Shown one piece after another: positions 18,311-26,044 of a DNA stretch of 64,000 nucleotides; the stretch's first letter is position 1, and every line of letters begins with the position of its first letter. The DNA is from Flavobacteriales bacterium (GTDB lineage Bacteria; Bacteroidota; Bacteroidia; Flavobacteriales_D; Parvicellaceae). The notes under the pieces were generated by a model that was not told where the DNA came from, made no database searches, and was given only the letters and a program-made list of their open reading frames with translations. The position numbers and the translations under genes were made by a program. Location of the stretch: NCBI GenBank assembly GCA_020635565.1, contig JACJZN010000006.1:124001-188000 (forward strand). Direction: 5' to 3'.

Positions 18311-18341
18311 CTTGGACAAATGAATATGTTGTATAACTTAG
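18311..18341 (+). promoter_or_regulatory. Candidate promoter of the SF1 helicase gene
   Basis: TTG (18312-18314), a 19-base spacer and TAACTTAG (18334-18341; two mismatches to TAnnTTTG). The start point would fall at about the ATG (18346), giving a leaderless or nearly leaderless mRNA. Confidence 0.4.
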
Positions 18342-18345
18342 CCAT

Positions 18346-21060
18346 ATGAGTTTACCTAAAAATGCAATTCAGTATCTAAAATCTTGTTTTGAGCAGGACA
18401 ATCGTGGTAATCTAATCACAAATATTTATAGCTCAAAAATCACAGATCGTAAGTTTCTGAAAGATGGCATTTTTTTTAATAGTTGGAGTGAATTATTGTT
18501 ACTTGATACCGAGTATGCGATCGGTATACTCAAAGATCTACAGATTCACATAACAGAGAAAGAACTTAAAGTTGGGCTATTCTTTGTTAATTACGAATCG
18601 TTGGTCTTGGGAAAGATCTCAAAAAATGTTTGCCCATTATTTCTTTTTGAGGCAGAGATCATCAACGATGAATTTTATTTTCTAAAGTTAAAGGAGGATA
18701 CTTTTGAGATCAACCCGGCCGCACTAAAAATCTTTGAGGAAAAATATGGGGAACAAACGCTAGGCATTAAAATAAGCATAGAAGAACTTGTCAAAATATC
18801 TGAAGGATTAGATGAAGGTGTCATCCTCCAGATCAAACAGATCTTTGATCATTTTTCAGAGTCCATAGACACAAGGGAATTACAATCCTATCCCAAGTTT
18901 ATCAATCAAAAAAAACTCAAAGAAATCGGAGAACACTTAGCGATAAGATCTGCTGCTTGCATGTTCATACAGGAGAAAACAAAAAATACGCAGAGTATTC
19001 TCAATGAACTTCAATCACTTTTGGCTCCAGATATTCAATACAGTAGATTGCTTCTTAATTATCTTAATCAATCCTTTGAAAAAAGAGATTTTAATTATTA
19101 TCCCGGAAGATCAATTAAGGTTCCTGCAATTCTAAGTGAATCACAAACGAAGATATTAGAAGATGTTTGCCACAATCAATGTATGGTTGTAACAGGCCCT
19201 CCCGGAACTGGCAAATCATTTACCATTGCTGCTGCTGCTATCAATGAAGCCCTTAATGGAAAAAGTGTCCTGATCGTAACTGGTAGTGATCATGCTAACA
19301 ATGCCATTGAAGATAAGATCAAAGAGGATTTTAAGCTGAGTAACATTTCGGCACGCATCAGCAAGAACAGAAGTTATAAATCCGAGTTGAATAGAAATTT
19401 AAAGAAATGGCTCGAAGGTATTGGACTAAAGAGGGAAAATCAACAGACTCTGAAACATTTTGAAAAAGAGATCAAAAGTCTTGAAAACAAAATCGCCAAA
19501 ATAGAAGATCAACTTCAAGAAGTCACGGATGACGAGATCAAACTTGGCAAACTAATTTATGATAACAAAAGAGGTCTGGTCAACAAAATCAAAACATTTT
19601 TCCTGAAAAACTCTCTCTCCAGAATCGAACTCCATCCTGAACTGATTCAGGATTTTACAAAAGGGCTTTCTGATCTAGTGAGTCACAGACAAGAGTATAT
19701 TCATTCTGCCCAACGTTCAATTATTAGAGAAAGTATTAAAGAAAACAGAGGTGACTTCCTGTTATTTAGAGAAGCGCTTAACACAAAAACCAGTGGTACT
19801 GTTAAGGAACTTTTTGCTAAGATCGATTTTGAAATCCTAACGAATGTATTTCCAATTTGGATCTCTACCGTCAATGATATCGGAACAGGGCTTCCATTGC
19901 AAAAGGAAATGTTTGATGTGGTCATCGTAGATGAGGCTAGTCAAATAGATATGTCAACAATACTTCCCATATTTCAGCGGGCTAAAAAAGCAATCGTTTG
20001 TGGAGACACGGAACAATTGTCACCAGTAACATTTTTATCGGGAACCAAACAGGAGGATCTTGCTTTCAAAGCAGGAGACAAAACCCTAGCTAAAAAATTT
20101 AATTACTGTCACGAGAGTTTTTTGGATGTATGTCACCGTTACGTTAAAGATCAAACCCAACTATTTTTCTTGGATGAGCATTATCGAAGCTTACCGGACA
20201 TCATTTCTTTTAGCAACAGTCATTTCTACAATAATGAACTGAGAATTATGACTCAGCTACCTCAGAATGCTGAAAAGAAAGGGTTGATCCTTGAGTTTTG
20301 CGAAGGAATCAGGACATCAGAAGGGATCAACCACAAAGAAGCTGAAAAATGTATCGGAATTATTCAAAAAATTATTCAGGCTGAACCTTTACCAATAGAT
20401 AATTCAAGCATTGGTGTATTGAGCCCTTTCAGAAAACAAATCGACTATATTGAAAAATTGATCAGAGACACTTTTGAACTGAAATATATTCAGAGACATA
20501 AAATCTCATGTGGAACTGCACATACCTTTCAAGGTAATGAACGAGACATTATGATCATTTCAACCGTTGTAGATGATGTCGCTCATCACGGGACTTTTCT
20601 TCACGTAAACAAATCTGATGTATTCAATGTAAGTATTACAAGAGCACGACAAAGACAATATGTCCTTCATTCTTTAACCAGAAATTGTAAGTTTAAAGAC
20701 CAATTACTTTATGAATATCTATTTGAATTCACAGACAATATTCCACAGGTAAAAATTGAAACCGAAGATGATCTATCTCTTTACTCGGTAACAGAATGGC
20801 TGAAGGAACACTTTCTTGTTCAGGACATTCAGATCGATTACGTAATTGCCGGAATTAACATTGATATCTGGGCAAAGATCAATGATCGTCATTTTGGATT
20901 TGATGCAGTCGGATTTCCAGGAAACTTTGAAGCAGCAATCAATATCAATAAGTTAAAGATCCTTTCCCGATTAGGAATAAAGGTTATTCCCATCTCTGTG
21001 AGTAATTTTGTTTATCATAAGGATGAACTAAAATCGGTCATTTCCAGAAATCTGGCTTAA
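18346..21060 (+). CDS. Superfamily 1 (Upf1-like, AAA_11/AAA_12) helicase with decayed nuclease-like C-terminus
   Basis: 904 residues. The N-terminal 270 residues are not recognised. Helicase motifs follow in order: Walker A GPPGTGKS (about 283-290), a coiled-coil insert (about 365-400), Walker B/motif II VIVDEASQ (about 525), motif III CGDTEQLSPV, motif IV LDEHYRSLPDI, motif V GTAHTFQGNERDI, motif VI NVSITRARQR (about 760). The last 100 residues (QIDYVIAGINIDIW, HFGFDAVGF, LGIKVIPISV) follow the pattern of the Vsr/MTES_1575-like endonuclease domain that caps many bacterial Upf1-like helicases, but the expected Glu before the Asp is Phe here. Probably a nucleic-acid motor with an inactive nuclease-like tail. 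It stands alone between housekeeping genes. Confidence 0.82.
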   Translation: MSLPKNAIQYLKSCFEQDNRGNLITNIYSSKITDRKFLKDGIFFNSWSELLLLDTEYAIGILKDLQIHITEKELKVGLFFVNYESLVLGKISKNVCPLFLFEAEIINDEFYFLKLKEDTFEINPAALKIFEEKYGEQTLGIKISIEELVKISEGLDEGVILQIKQIFDHFSESIDTRELQSYPKFINQKKLKEIGEHLAIRSAACMFIQEKTKNTQSILNELQSLLAPDIQYSRLLLNYLNQSFEKRDFNYYPGRSIKVPAILSESQTKILEDVCHNQCMVVTGPPGTGKSFTIAAAAINEALNGKSVLIVTGSDHANNAIEDKIKEDFKLSNISARISKNRSYKSELNRNLKKWLEGIGLKRENQQTLKHFEKEIKSLENKIAKIEDQLQEVTDDEIKLGKLIYDNKRGLVNKIKTFFLKNSLSRIELHPELIQDFTKGLSDLVSHRQEYIHSAQRSIIRESIKENRGDFLLFREALNTKTSGTVKELFAKIDFEILTNVFPIWISTVNDIGTGLPLQKEMFDVVIVDEASQIDMSTILPIFQRAKKAIVCGDTEQLSPVTFLSGTKQEDLAFKAGDKTLAKKFNYCHESFLDVCHRYVKDQTQLFFLDEHYRSLPDIISFSNSHFYNNELRIMTQLPQNAEKKGLILEFCEGIRTSEGINHKEAEKCIGIIQKIIQAEPLPIDNSSIGVLSPFRKQIDYIEKLIRDTFELKYIQRHKISCGTAHTFQGNERDIMIISTVVDDVAHHGTFLHVNKSDVFNVSITRARQRQYVLHSLTRNCKFKDQLLYEYLFEFTDNIPQVKIETEDDLSLYSVTEWLKEHFLVQDIQIDYVIAGINIDIWAKINDRHFGFDAVGFPGNFEAAININKLKILSRLGIKVIPISVSNFVYHKDELKSVISRNLA

Positions 21061-21168
21061 CTCTTTAAAGAACATTTCCAGGTATTATTTGTTTCAGAAT
21101 AGTGATTTAACATTTTTTGGATTCCTTGAAATACTAACAAGTCGTTCCAATTGTTAATACAAATGAAC

Positions 21169-21176
21169 TAGCTTTG
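21169..21176 (+). promoter_or_regulatory. -7 promoter element of the HMG-CoA reductase gene
   Basis: TAGCTTTG, a full match to TAnnTTTG, 37 bases before the ATG. The -33 region at the usual distance is only TTC, so the -7 element is the main evidence. Confidence 0.55.
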
Positions 21177-21212
21177 TATAATCAAAGGCTTAACGCCATA
21201 ATATAGATCGAG

Positions 21213-22565
21213 ATGAGTGACAATAAAATAATTAAAGGATTTTCTAAGCTTTCAAAAGAAGCAAAGATGGAATGGATCGTGAAAGAATATCTGAATAATG
21301 ATTCTGATGCTGTTGACTTCCTTAAATCCTACTGGCACCCTGATGCTGACAAGCAAAAGTTGCACGATGAATTCATTGAAAATACGATCACTAACTTTTA
21401 TATCCCATTTGGTGTTGCTCCCAATTTTAGGATCAACGATAAAATTTATTGTGTGCCCATGGCGATCGAGGAAAGTTCAGTAGTTGCCGCTTCTGCTAAA
21501 TCTGCTTCTTTCTGGTTACAAAGAGGGGGATTCAAGGCTAAAGTACTTTCTACTATAAAGATTGGTCATGTTCACTTTGCTTGGTATGGTCAATACGAGA
21601 GATTGCAAGCATTCTTTGAGAAAGTAAAACACAAATTATTTGAAGGCACGGAAGAATTAACGGCCAATATGAGAGCTCGCGGAGGTGGGATCCTCTCTAT
21701 TGAATTGGTTAATAAATCTGATCTTGAGCCGAATTACTACCAATTAATGGCTCGTTTTGAAACCTGTGACTCGATGGGGGCCAACTTTATCAATAGTTGT
21801 CTGGAAGAATTCTCAAAGGTATTTCAGGCAGAAATGGAAGCTGATACGGAGTTAAATGCTGATGAAAAGAGAATTCAGGTGATCATGTGTATTTTGAGTA
21901 ATTATACACCTGAGTGCATTGTGAGAAGTGAAGTAAGTTGTCCGATTGAACAATTGACGGAAGGAACTGAGATTACTCCTGAGAAATTTTGTGAGAAATT
22001 TGAGCAGGCGATCCATGTAGCGCGTATTGAACCTTATAGAGCAACTACACATAACAAAGGTATTTTCAATGGTATTGATTCAGTGGTTATCGCTACTGGA
22101 AACGATTTTCGAGCAGTAGAGGCTTGTGGACATACTTATGCTGCCAGAGATGGTCAATACCGAAGTTTAACCGATGTGGAAGTGAAGGACGGAATCTTCA
22201 GATTCTGGATAGATATTCCTATGGCTCTTGGAACAGTGGGCGGATTAACGAACTTACATCCAATGGTCAGTTTCTCGCACAAATTGCTTGGAAATCCTAA
22301 CGCTGAAGAATTGATGATGATTACCGCTACAGTTGGGCTTGCTCAAAATTTCGGAGCAATTCGTTCATTGGTAACTACTGGAATTCAGAAAGGTCATATG
22401 AAAATGCATTTGTTGAATATCCTTAACCAATTAGGAGCAACTGAGGAAGAGAAACAGAAAACAGCAGCTTACTTTGCAGATAAAGTTGTTGCCCACAAAG
22501 ATGTGGTCAACTATTTCTGTGAAATGAGAGGAATAGAAAGTCCGGAAGAGGTAAAAAGAAGATAA
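21213..22565 (+). CDS. mvaA: Hydroxymethylglutaryl-CoA reductase, class II type
   Basis: Converts HMG-CoA to mevalonate (or the reverse in degradative organisms). Soluble, 450 residues, with no membrane anchor. Conserved motifs: catalytic Glu in EESSVVAASAKSASF (about 86), MRARGGGILSIEL, CDSMGANFINS (the DxMGxN motif of the nucleotide site), catalytic Lys/Asp region ATGNDFRAVEACGHTYA (about 295; note that the usual Lys position reads Phe-Arg), PMALGTVGGLTNLHP and the late His in KGHMKMH (about 394). The class II label comes from length and the SMGAN motif. No other mevalonate gene is adjacent. Presumably biosynthetic, because Flavobacteriales commonly make isoprenoids from mevalonate. Confidence 0.92.
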   Translation: MSDNKIIKGFSKLSKEAKMEWIVKEYLNNDSDAVDFLKSYWHPDADKQKLHDEFIENTITNFYIPFGVAPNFRINDKIYCVPMAIEESSVVAASAKSASFWLQRGGFKAKVLSTIKIGHVHFAWYGQYERLQAFFEKVKHKLFEGTEELTANMRARGGGILSIELVNKSDLEPNYYQLMARFETCDSMGANFINSCLEEFSKVFQAEMEADTELNADEKRIQVIMCILSNYTPECIVRSEVSCPIEQLTEGTEITPEKFCEKFEQAIHVARIEPYRATTHNKGIFNGIDSVVIATGNDFRAVEACGHTYAARDGQYRSLTDVEVKDGIFRFWIDIPMALGTVGGLTNLHPMVSFSHKLLGNPNAEELMMITATVGLAQNFGAIRSLVTTGIQKGHMKMHLLNILNQLGATEEEKQKTAAYFADKVVAHKDVVNYFCEMRGIESPEEVKRR

Positions 22566-22606
22566 TATTCTTCTTGGAGTATCTGGTAATTTCGTTGCCC
22601 ATTCAG

Positions 22607-23089
22607 ATGAAACTCTTTTTAGTATTAATTAATTGTCTAATCATCTCGTTAGCTGGAATTTCGCAGTTTGATCCGGACTCTGTTTATGTAGACTATAATA
22701 CCTATACTTCCTACAATTCTGTCTATAAGAAGAAATATCGTGCTGGGGGAAACATTATAACAGATACCAACAAAAACAAGATCAGTGAAGTTTTTGAATG
22801 TTGTTATGATGACACTTCCCTATTCTATTATCAAAAGAAAATGTACATTCCTGAAGAGAGAATCAAGTATGATTCCATTGTTGATCTTATGGGAAAAAAG
22901 AAAGCCAAAATGAAGGTGCTTTCTTATAATGAGGAAGGCAAGGTTATTTATAAGAAAATACTTACTGCCGATCTTAATTCCAATAGAAAGGACCTGCCTT
23001 CAAGAAAAGAGGTATTCTGGTATGGCAAAATTATTAGGATAAAAGACAATGATCGGATTGTTGAGAAAGTAGATAATCTCATTCAATAA
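22607..23089 (+). CDS. Hypothetical exported protein
   Basis: Not recognised. The frame opens with a TTG at 22574, but the ATG at 22607 gives a clean signal peptide (MKLFLVLINCLIISLAG, cleaved near GISQ), so this start is chosen. The mature part of about 140 residues is basic and Tyr-rich (VYVDYNTYTSYNSVYKKKY) with a single Cys pair (ECCYD). It follows mvaA by about 40 bp, probably co-transcribed without functional link. Confidence 0.6.
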   Translation: MKLFLVLINCLIISLAGISQFDPDSVYVDYNTYTSYNSVYKKKYRAGGNIITDTNKNKISEVFECCYDDTSLFYYQKKMYIPEERIKYDSIVDLMGKKKAKMKVLSYNEEGKVIYKKILTADLNSNRKDLPSRKEVFWYGKIIRIKDNDRIVEKVDNLIQ

Positions 23090-23183
23090 TATAACTTAGA
23101 CTTAAGTTGACTATTGAATATACTTAAGAATTTACGGAAAGTTAAAAAAATTAACTACTTTAGAAACAACCAACTGCTACATT

Positions 23184-23585
23184 TTGACCTCAGAAATCCT
23201 CACAGAAATTGTTGTAAGCAACTTACTAACGGCTAAACTACTCGATAAGGGAATCGTGGAGATTATATGGCACGAAGATGTATTGGAGGTGGAGCCAGAA
23301 CATCTTATTGAAATGCAAAATACGGTCAAAGAAATTGGAGGGGGGAGAAAAATGCCTCTTCTTTTTGATCCTAAACATGTGATCGCAACTTCAAAATCAG
23401 GAAGGGCATACGCAACATCAGAAGAAGGAGTACAATACTCCAAAGCGATTGCCGTAGTCAATGAAAATCTCGCTCAGGTCTTAATGATGAATTTCTTTAT
23501 GAGAGTAAGTACTCCTGTAGTTCCAACCAAAGGATTCAAAACCAGAGAAAGTGCGATTAAGTGGCTTACCGAAAACTTTGTGTAA
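23184..23585 (+). CDS. STAS/SpoIIAA-like small protein (DUF7793-like)
   Basis: 133-residue cytoplasmic protein. The alternating strand/helix pattern, with the strand KMPLLFDPKHV, the helix YATSEEGVQYSKAIAVV and the tail FKTRESAIKWLTENF, matches the SpoIIAA/STAS-like family common in Flavobacteriia. No ATG is available before the conserved core; the start proposed is TTG at 23184, just after a TACATTTTG stretch that resembles a promoter -7 element with one extra base. Such proteins may be partners of SpoIIE-type phosphatases, and one is encoded about 9 kb away, but a link is only a guess. Confidence 0.55.
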   Translation: MTSEILTEIVVSNLLTAKLLDKGIVEIIWHEDVLEVEPEHLIEMQNTVKEIGGGRKMPLLFDPKHVIATSKSGRAYATSEEGVQYSKAIAVVNENLAQVLMMNFFMRVSTPVVPTKGFKTRESAIKWLTENFV

Positions 23586-23599
23586 GTTCGTGAGCTGTG

Positions 23600-24658
23600 A
23601 TGAAATTTGATAGATATCCTTCAACAACTGATGCATCTCTTAAAGCATGGAATGCTGCAGATGAGTTAATACTTCATTATATTGAAAATGAAAATATCAA
23701 ATGTAATGCTCCAATTATCTTTAATGATCGCTTTGGATATTTAGCGTGTCATTTAATCGAAAAGTCACCACAGGTAATTGGAAATTATAGAAGTCAGGAG
23801 AAAGCTATTGACCTGAATCTAAGAAACAACGACCTTCCTCAAACCGAATATTATTCACCACTTCTGACTGGAGCGAAACCAACAGATCTCGGGATCATTA
23901 AAATCCCCAAGTCGCTGGATCTTTTTCAGTTTATGCTGCACCATCTATTCGATAAATTAAGTGACGATGGTTTAGTAATATGTGGCTTCATGACTAAATA
24001 TTTTTCTCCTCAATTCTTGACAATTGCTGAAGCCTATTTTGAAAATATCATACAGACTAAAGCCCAGAAGAAAGCTCGACTAATGATATTGCAAGGAAAG
24101 AAAGACAAACCAAAAGTAGATCTGATCGAATCTTTTAATTGGAATCAGCATTCGTACCAACAATATCTCGGAGTTTTTTCATCAGGACATATCGATTACG
24201 CAACACAGTTCTTTCTGGAACATCTTAATGTCTCAACTAATGAGCAAAACATTCTTGATCTAGCCTCTGGAAATGGAGTTATTGCAAGATTCGTAAGAGA
24301 TCGAAATTCAGAAGCAACGATCCATTTATGTGATGATTCTTGGTTAGCCATAGCTTCATCCAAGCTTAATCTTGAAAATGGAAAGAACATTTTTCACTAT
24401 GCTGATAATCTGGAACAAATAGAAAACAACTCTCTTGATCTGGTTGTCAGTAATCCCCCTTTTCATTTTGACTTTGAAACGAATATTGATATTACTTTTT
24501 CTTTGTTTAAAGAAGTAAAGACCAAACTTAAATCCGGAGGTAGATTTGAATTGGTAGCAAATCGTCATTTGCCTTACAAGCCAGTTTTGGAGGAATTATT
24601 CAAGGATGTAATTATCTCTGCAGATAATAAAAAATTCATCATCTATTCCTGTATATAA
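23600..24658 (+). CDS. rlmG: RlmG/RsmC-type rRNA guanine N2-methyltransferase
   Basis: SAM-dependent methyltransferase, most like RlmG (23S rRNA m2G1835). The N-terminal half (residues 1-185) is the inactive duplicated methyltransferase fold that binds RNA. The C-terminal half carries FFLEHLNV, the SAM loop ILDLASGNGVIARF (about 215-230), acidic LCDDSWLAI, the catalytic NPPFHF (about 283) and GGRFELVANRHLPY, which is diagnostic for RlmG/RsmC. The start is ATG at 23600; a GTG directly before it is in frame. At 353 residues it is slightly shorter than E. coli RlmG. RsmC cannot be entirely excluded. Confidence 0.8.
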   Translation: MKFDRYPSTTDASLKAWNAADELILHYIENENIKCNAPIIFNDRFGYLACHLIEKSPQVIGNYRSQEKAIDLNLRNNDLPQTEYYSPLLTGAKPTDLGIIKIPKSLDLFQFMLHHLFDKLSDDGLVICGFMTKYFSPQFLTIAEAYFENIIQTKAQKKARLMILQGKKDKPKVDLIESFNWNQHSYQQYLGVFSSGHIDYATQFFLEHLNVSTNEQNILDLASGNGVIARFVRDRNSEATIHLCDDSWLAIASSKLNLENGKNIFHYADNLEQIENNSLDLVVSNPPFHFDFETNIDITFSLFKEVKTKLKSGGRFELVANRHLPYKPVLEELFKDVIISADNKKFIIYSCI

Positions 24659-24692
24659 TTTATATTTTAGAGGAATTAAATCTATTAATCAT

Positions 24693-24707
24693 CTCACCTC
24701 AGGTGAG
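24693..24707. repeat. 15-base inverted repeat upstream of an exported protein gene
   Basis: CTCACCT-C-AGGTGAG, arms of 7 bases around one central base, 22 bp before the next start codon. The one-base centre favours a protein-binding dyad over an RNA hairpin, though a 5-bp stem with a 5-base loop is possible. No T-run follows, so it is not a terminator. Confidence 0.4.
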
Positions 24708-24729
24708 CAAATTCTAAAGACAAAACACT

Positions 24730-25644
24730 ATGAAAACCCCTTATTACTATTTTCTTGGTTTATTTTTCTTGTTTTTCCATATCAATGGAAATGCTCAAAC
24801 AGAGAATTTTATCGAAATTCCGGAATTATCGAAGAAGATAATTGTAAAAGGAGATGCTGTTAAGTATGACAAGGCAATTATTAAAATTCTGAGGGACGAC
24901 ACGTACGACAACGGTGTCGTATTTGGAAGTTGGTTACAAATGGAAGTTACTGGCATCCATGAAATGAACACGTTTGATGGTTATTCGTTTTTACTGTCAA
25001 AAAGTTCTATTAAACGAAAAAGTGACGGATTTTTGATCGTAGATAATCATTGGTCTACAGACGGAGATGATGAAGACATTCTACTTGCAAATGGAAGCAA
25101 CGATGTTGTCTACACAGAAAAGCTAAACACTGGGTCTCCTATGTTTTCTGGGATATATGTCTGGACACTTGAATTTGCAGATATTTGCAGTGGCAAAAGG
25201 ACATCATTTTCTGTTGATCTAAAGATAATTTCGAGTCCATTTATTGAGAATGAAACAAAAGGCAACATGCAATTCGATGAAGTATTTCTCTATAATGATG
25301 AAAGTGAATTCATTTATACCACAGACACATTGTTTACTGGAGATCACAGCCTCACCTTCAGAAATCTTCATGGTATGGTACTTAAAGATAGCATTGCCAA
25401 ATTAGGACTCGAGATCACATTAAAGAATGAGAAGGGAGAAACCCTTGATTATAAAGAAGATATTATCAGTGGGTCTGATGCTTTTATTGAAGCTGCTGAT
25501 TTTATTGATAAAAATCTTAATTATGAATTCTCCTTGATAGGAGAAGATATAGGACATCGATTATATTTAACCGTTAGAGTTTGGGATAAGGAAGATCCTA
25601 AAAATGAAATAACCACAAAAACTAATTTCTATGTCATTAAATAA
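24730..25644 (+). CDS. Hypothetical exported protein
   Basis: 304 residues with a clear signal peptide (YFLGLFFLFFHINGNAQ). The mature protein looks all-beta, acidic and without membrane segments, lipobox or T9SS signal. Two halves (about 25-165 and 170-304) each read like an immunoglobulin-type sandwich: SGIYVWTLEFADICSGK in the first, HRLYLTVRVWDKEDPKN in the second. No family recognised. The upstream palindrome at 24693-24707 suggests that it may be regulated on its own. Confidence 0.6.
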   Translation: MKTPYYYFLGLFFLFFHINGNAQTENFIEIPELSKKIIVKGDAVKYDKAIIKILRDDTYDNGVVFGSWLQMEVTGIHEMNTFDGYSFLLSKSSIKRKSDGFLIVDNHWSTDGDDEDILLANGSNDVVYTEKLNTGSPMFSGIYVWTLEFADICSGKRTSFSVDLKIISSPFIENETKGNMQFDEVFLYNDESEFIYTTDTLFTGDHSLTFRNLHGMVLKDSIAKLGLEITLKNEKGETLDYKEDIISGSDAFIEAADFIDKNLNYEFSLIGEDIGHRLYLTVRVWDKEDPKNEITTKTNFYVIK

Positions 25645-25676
25645 CACATTTAAACAGTGTTTTTAATCGAATAACT

Positions 25677-26039
25677 ATGACTACTACACCAGAACACGAT
25701 CAGCGAATTGCTGAATTGACCTTTGCTTCGGTTTACCCTCATTATGTTTCTAAAGTCCAAAAAAAGAATCGCAGTGAGGAGGATTTGCTAGAGGTGATCA
25801 AATGGCTGACTGGTTTCAATTCAGCGGAAATAGAGGAATTGATTACATCTAAAGCTACCTTCAAAGAATTCTTTGAAAGAGCCACTTTAAATCCTAATGC
25901 GAATCAAATCAAAGGAGTCATATGCGGTTACAGAATTGAAGATATCATCACTCCATTAACCAAACAGGTAAGATATTTGGACAAACTAGTTGACGAACTT
26001 GCAAAGGGAAGAGCTATGGATAAAATCCTAAGAGTCTGA
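25677..26039 (+). CDS. DUF2200 family protein
   Basis: Small cytoplasmic protein of 120 residues matching DUF2200 along its whole length: HDQRIAELTFASVYPHYV at the N-terminus, IKWLTGF, FFERATLNPNANQIKGVICG and the C-terminal LVDELAKGRAMDKILR. Found in many bacteria as a stand-alone gene; biochemical function unknown. It ends 5 bp from the convergent VWA gene. Confidence 0.88.
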   Translation: MTTTPEHDQRIAELTFASVYPHYVSKVQKKNRSEEDLLEVIKWLTGFNSAEIEELITSKATFKEFFERATLNPNANQIKGVICGYRIEDIITPLTKQVRYLDKLVDELAKGRAMDKILRV

Positions 26040-26044
26040 CTGTA

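Noticed and set aside
18346..21060. A defence system built on the SF1 helicase
   Set aside because: No second defence gene, toxin, methyltransferase or mobile element is adjacent, and the nuclease-like tail lacks a key acidic residue. Kept only as a modest finding.
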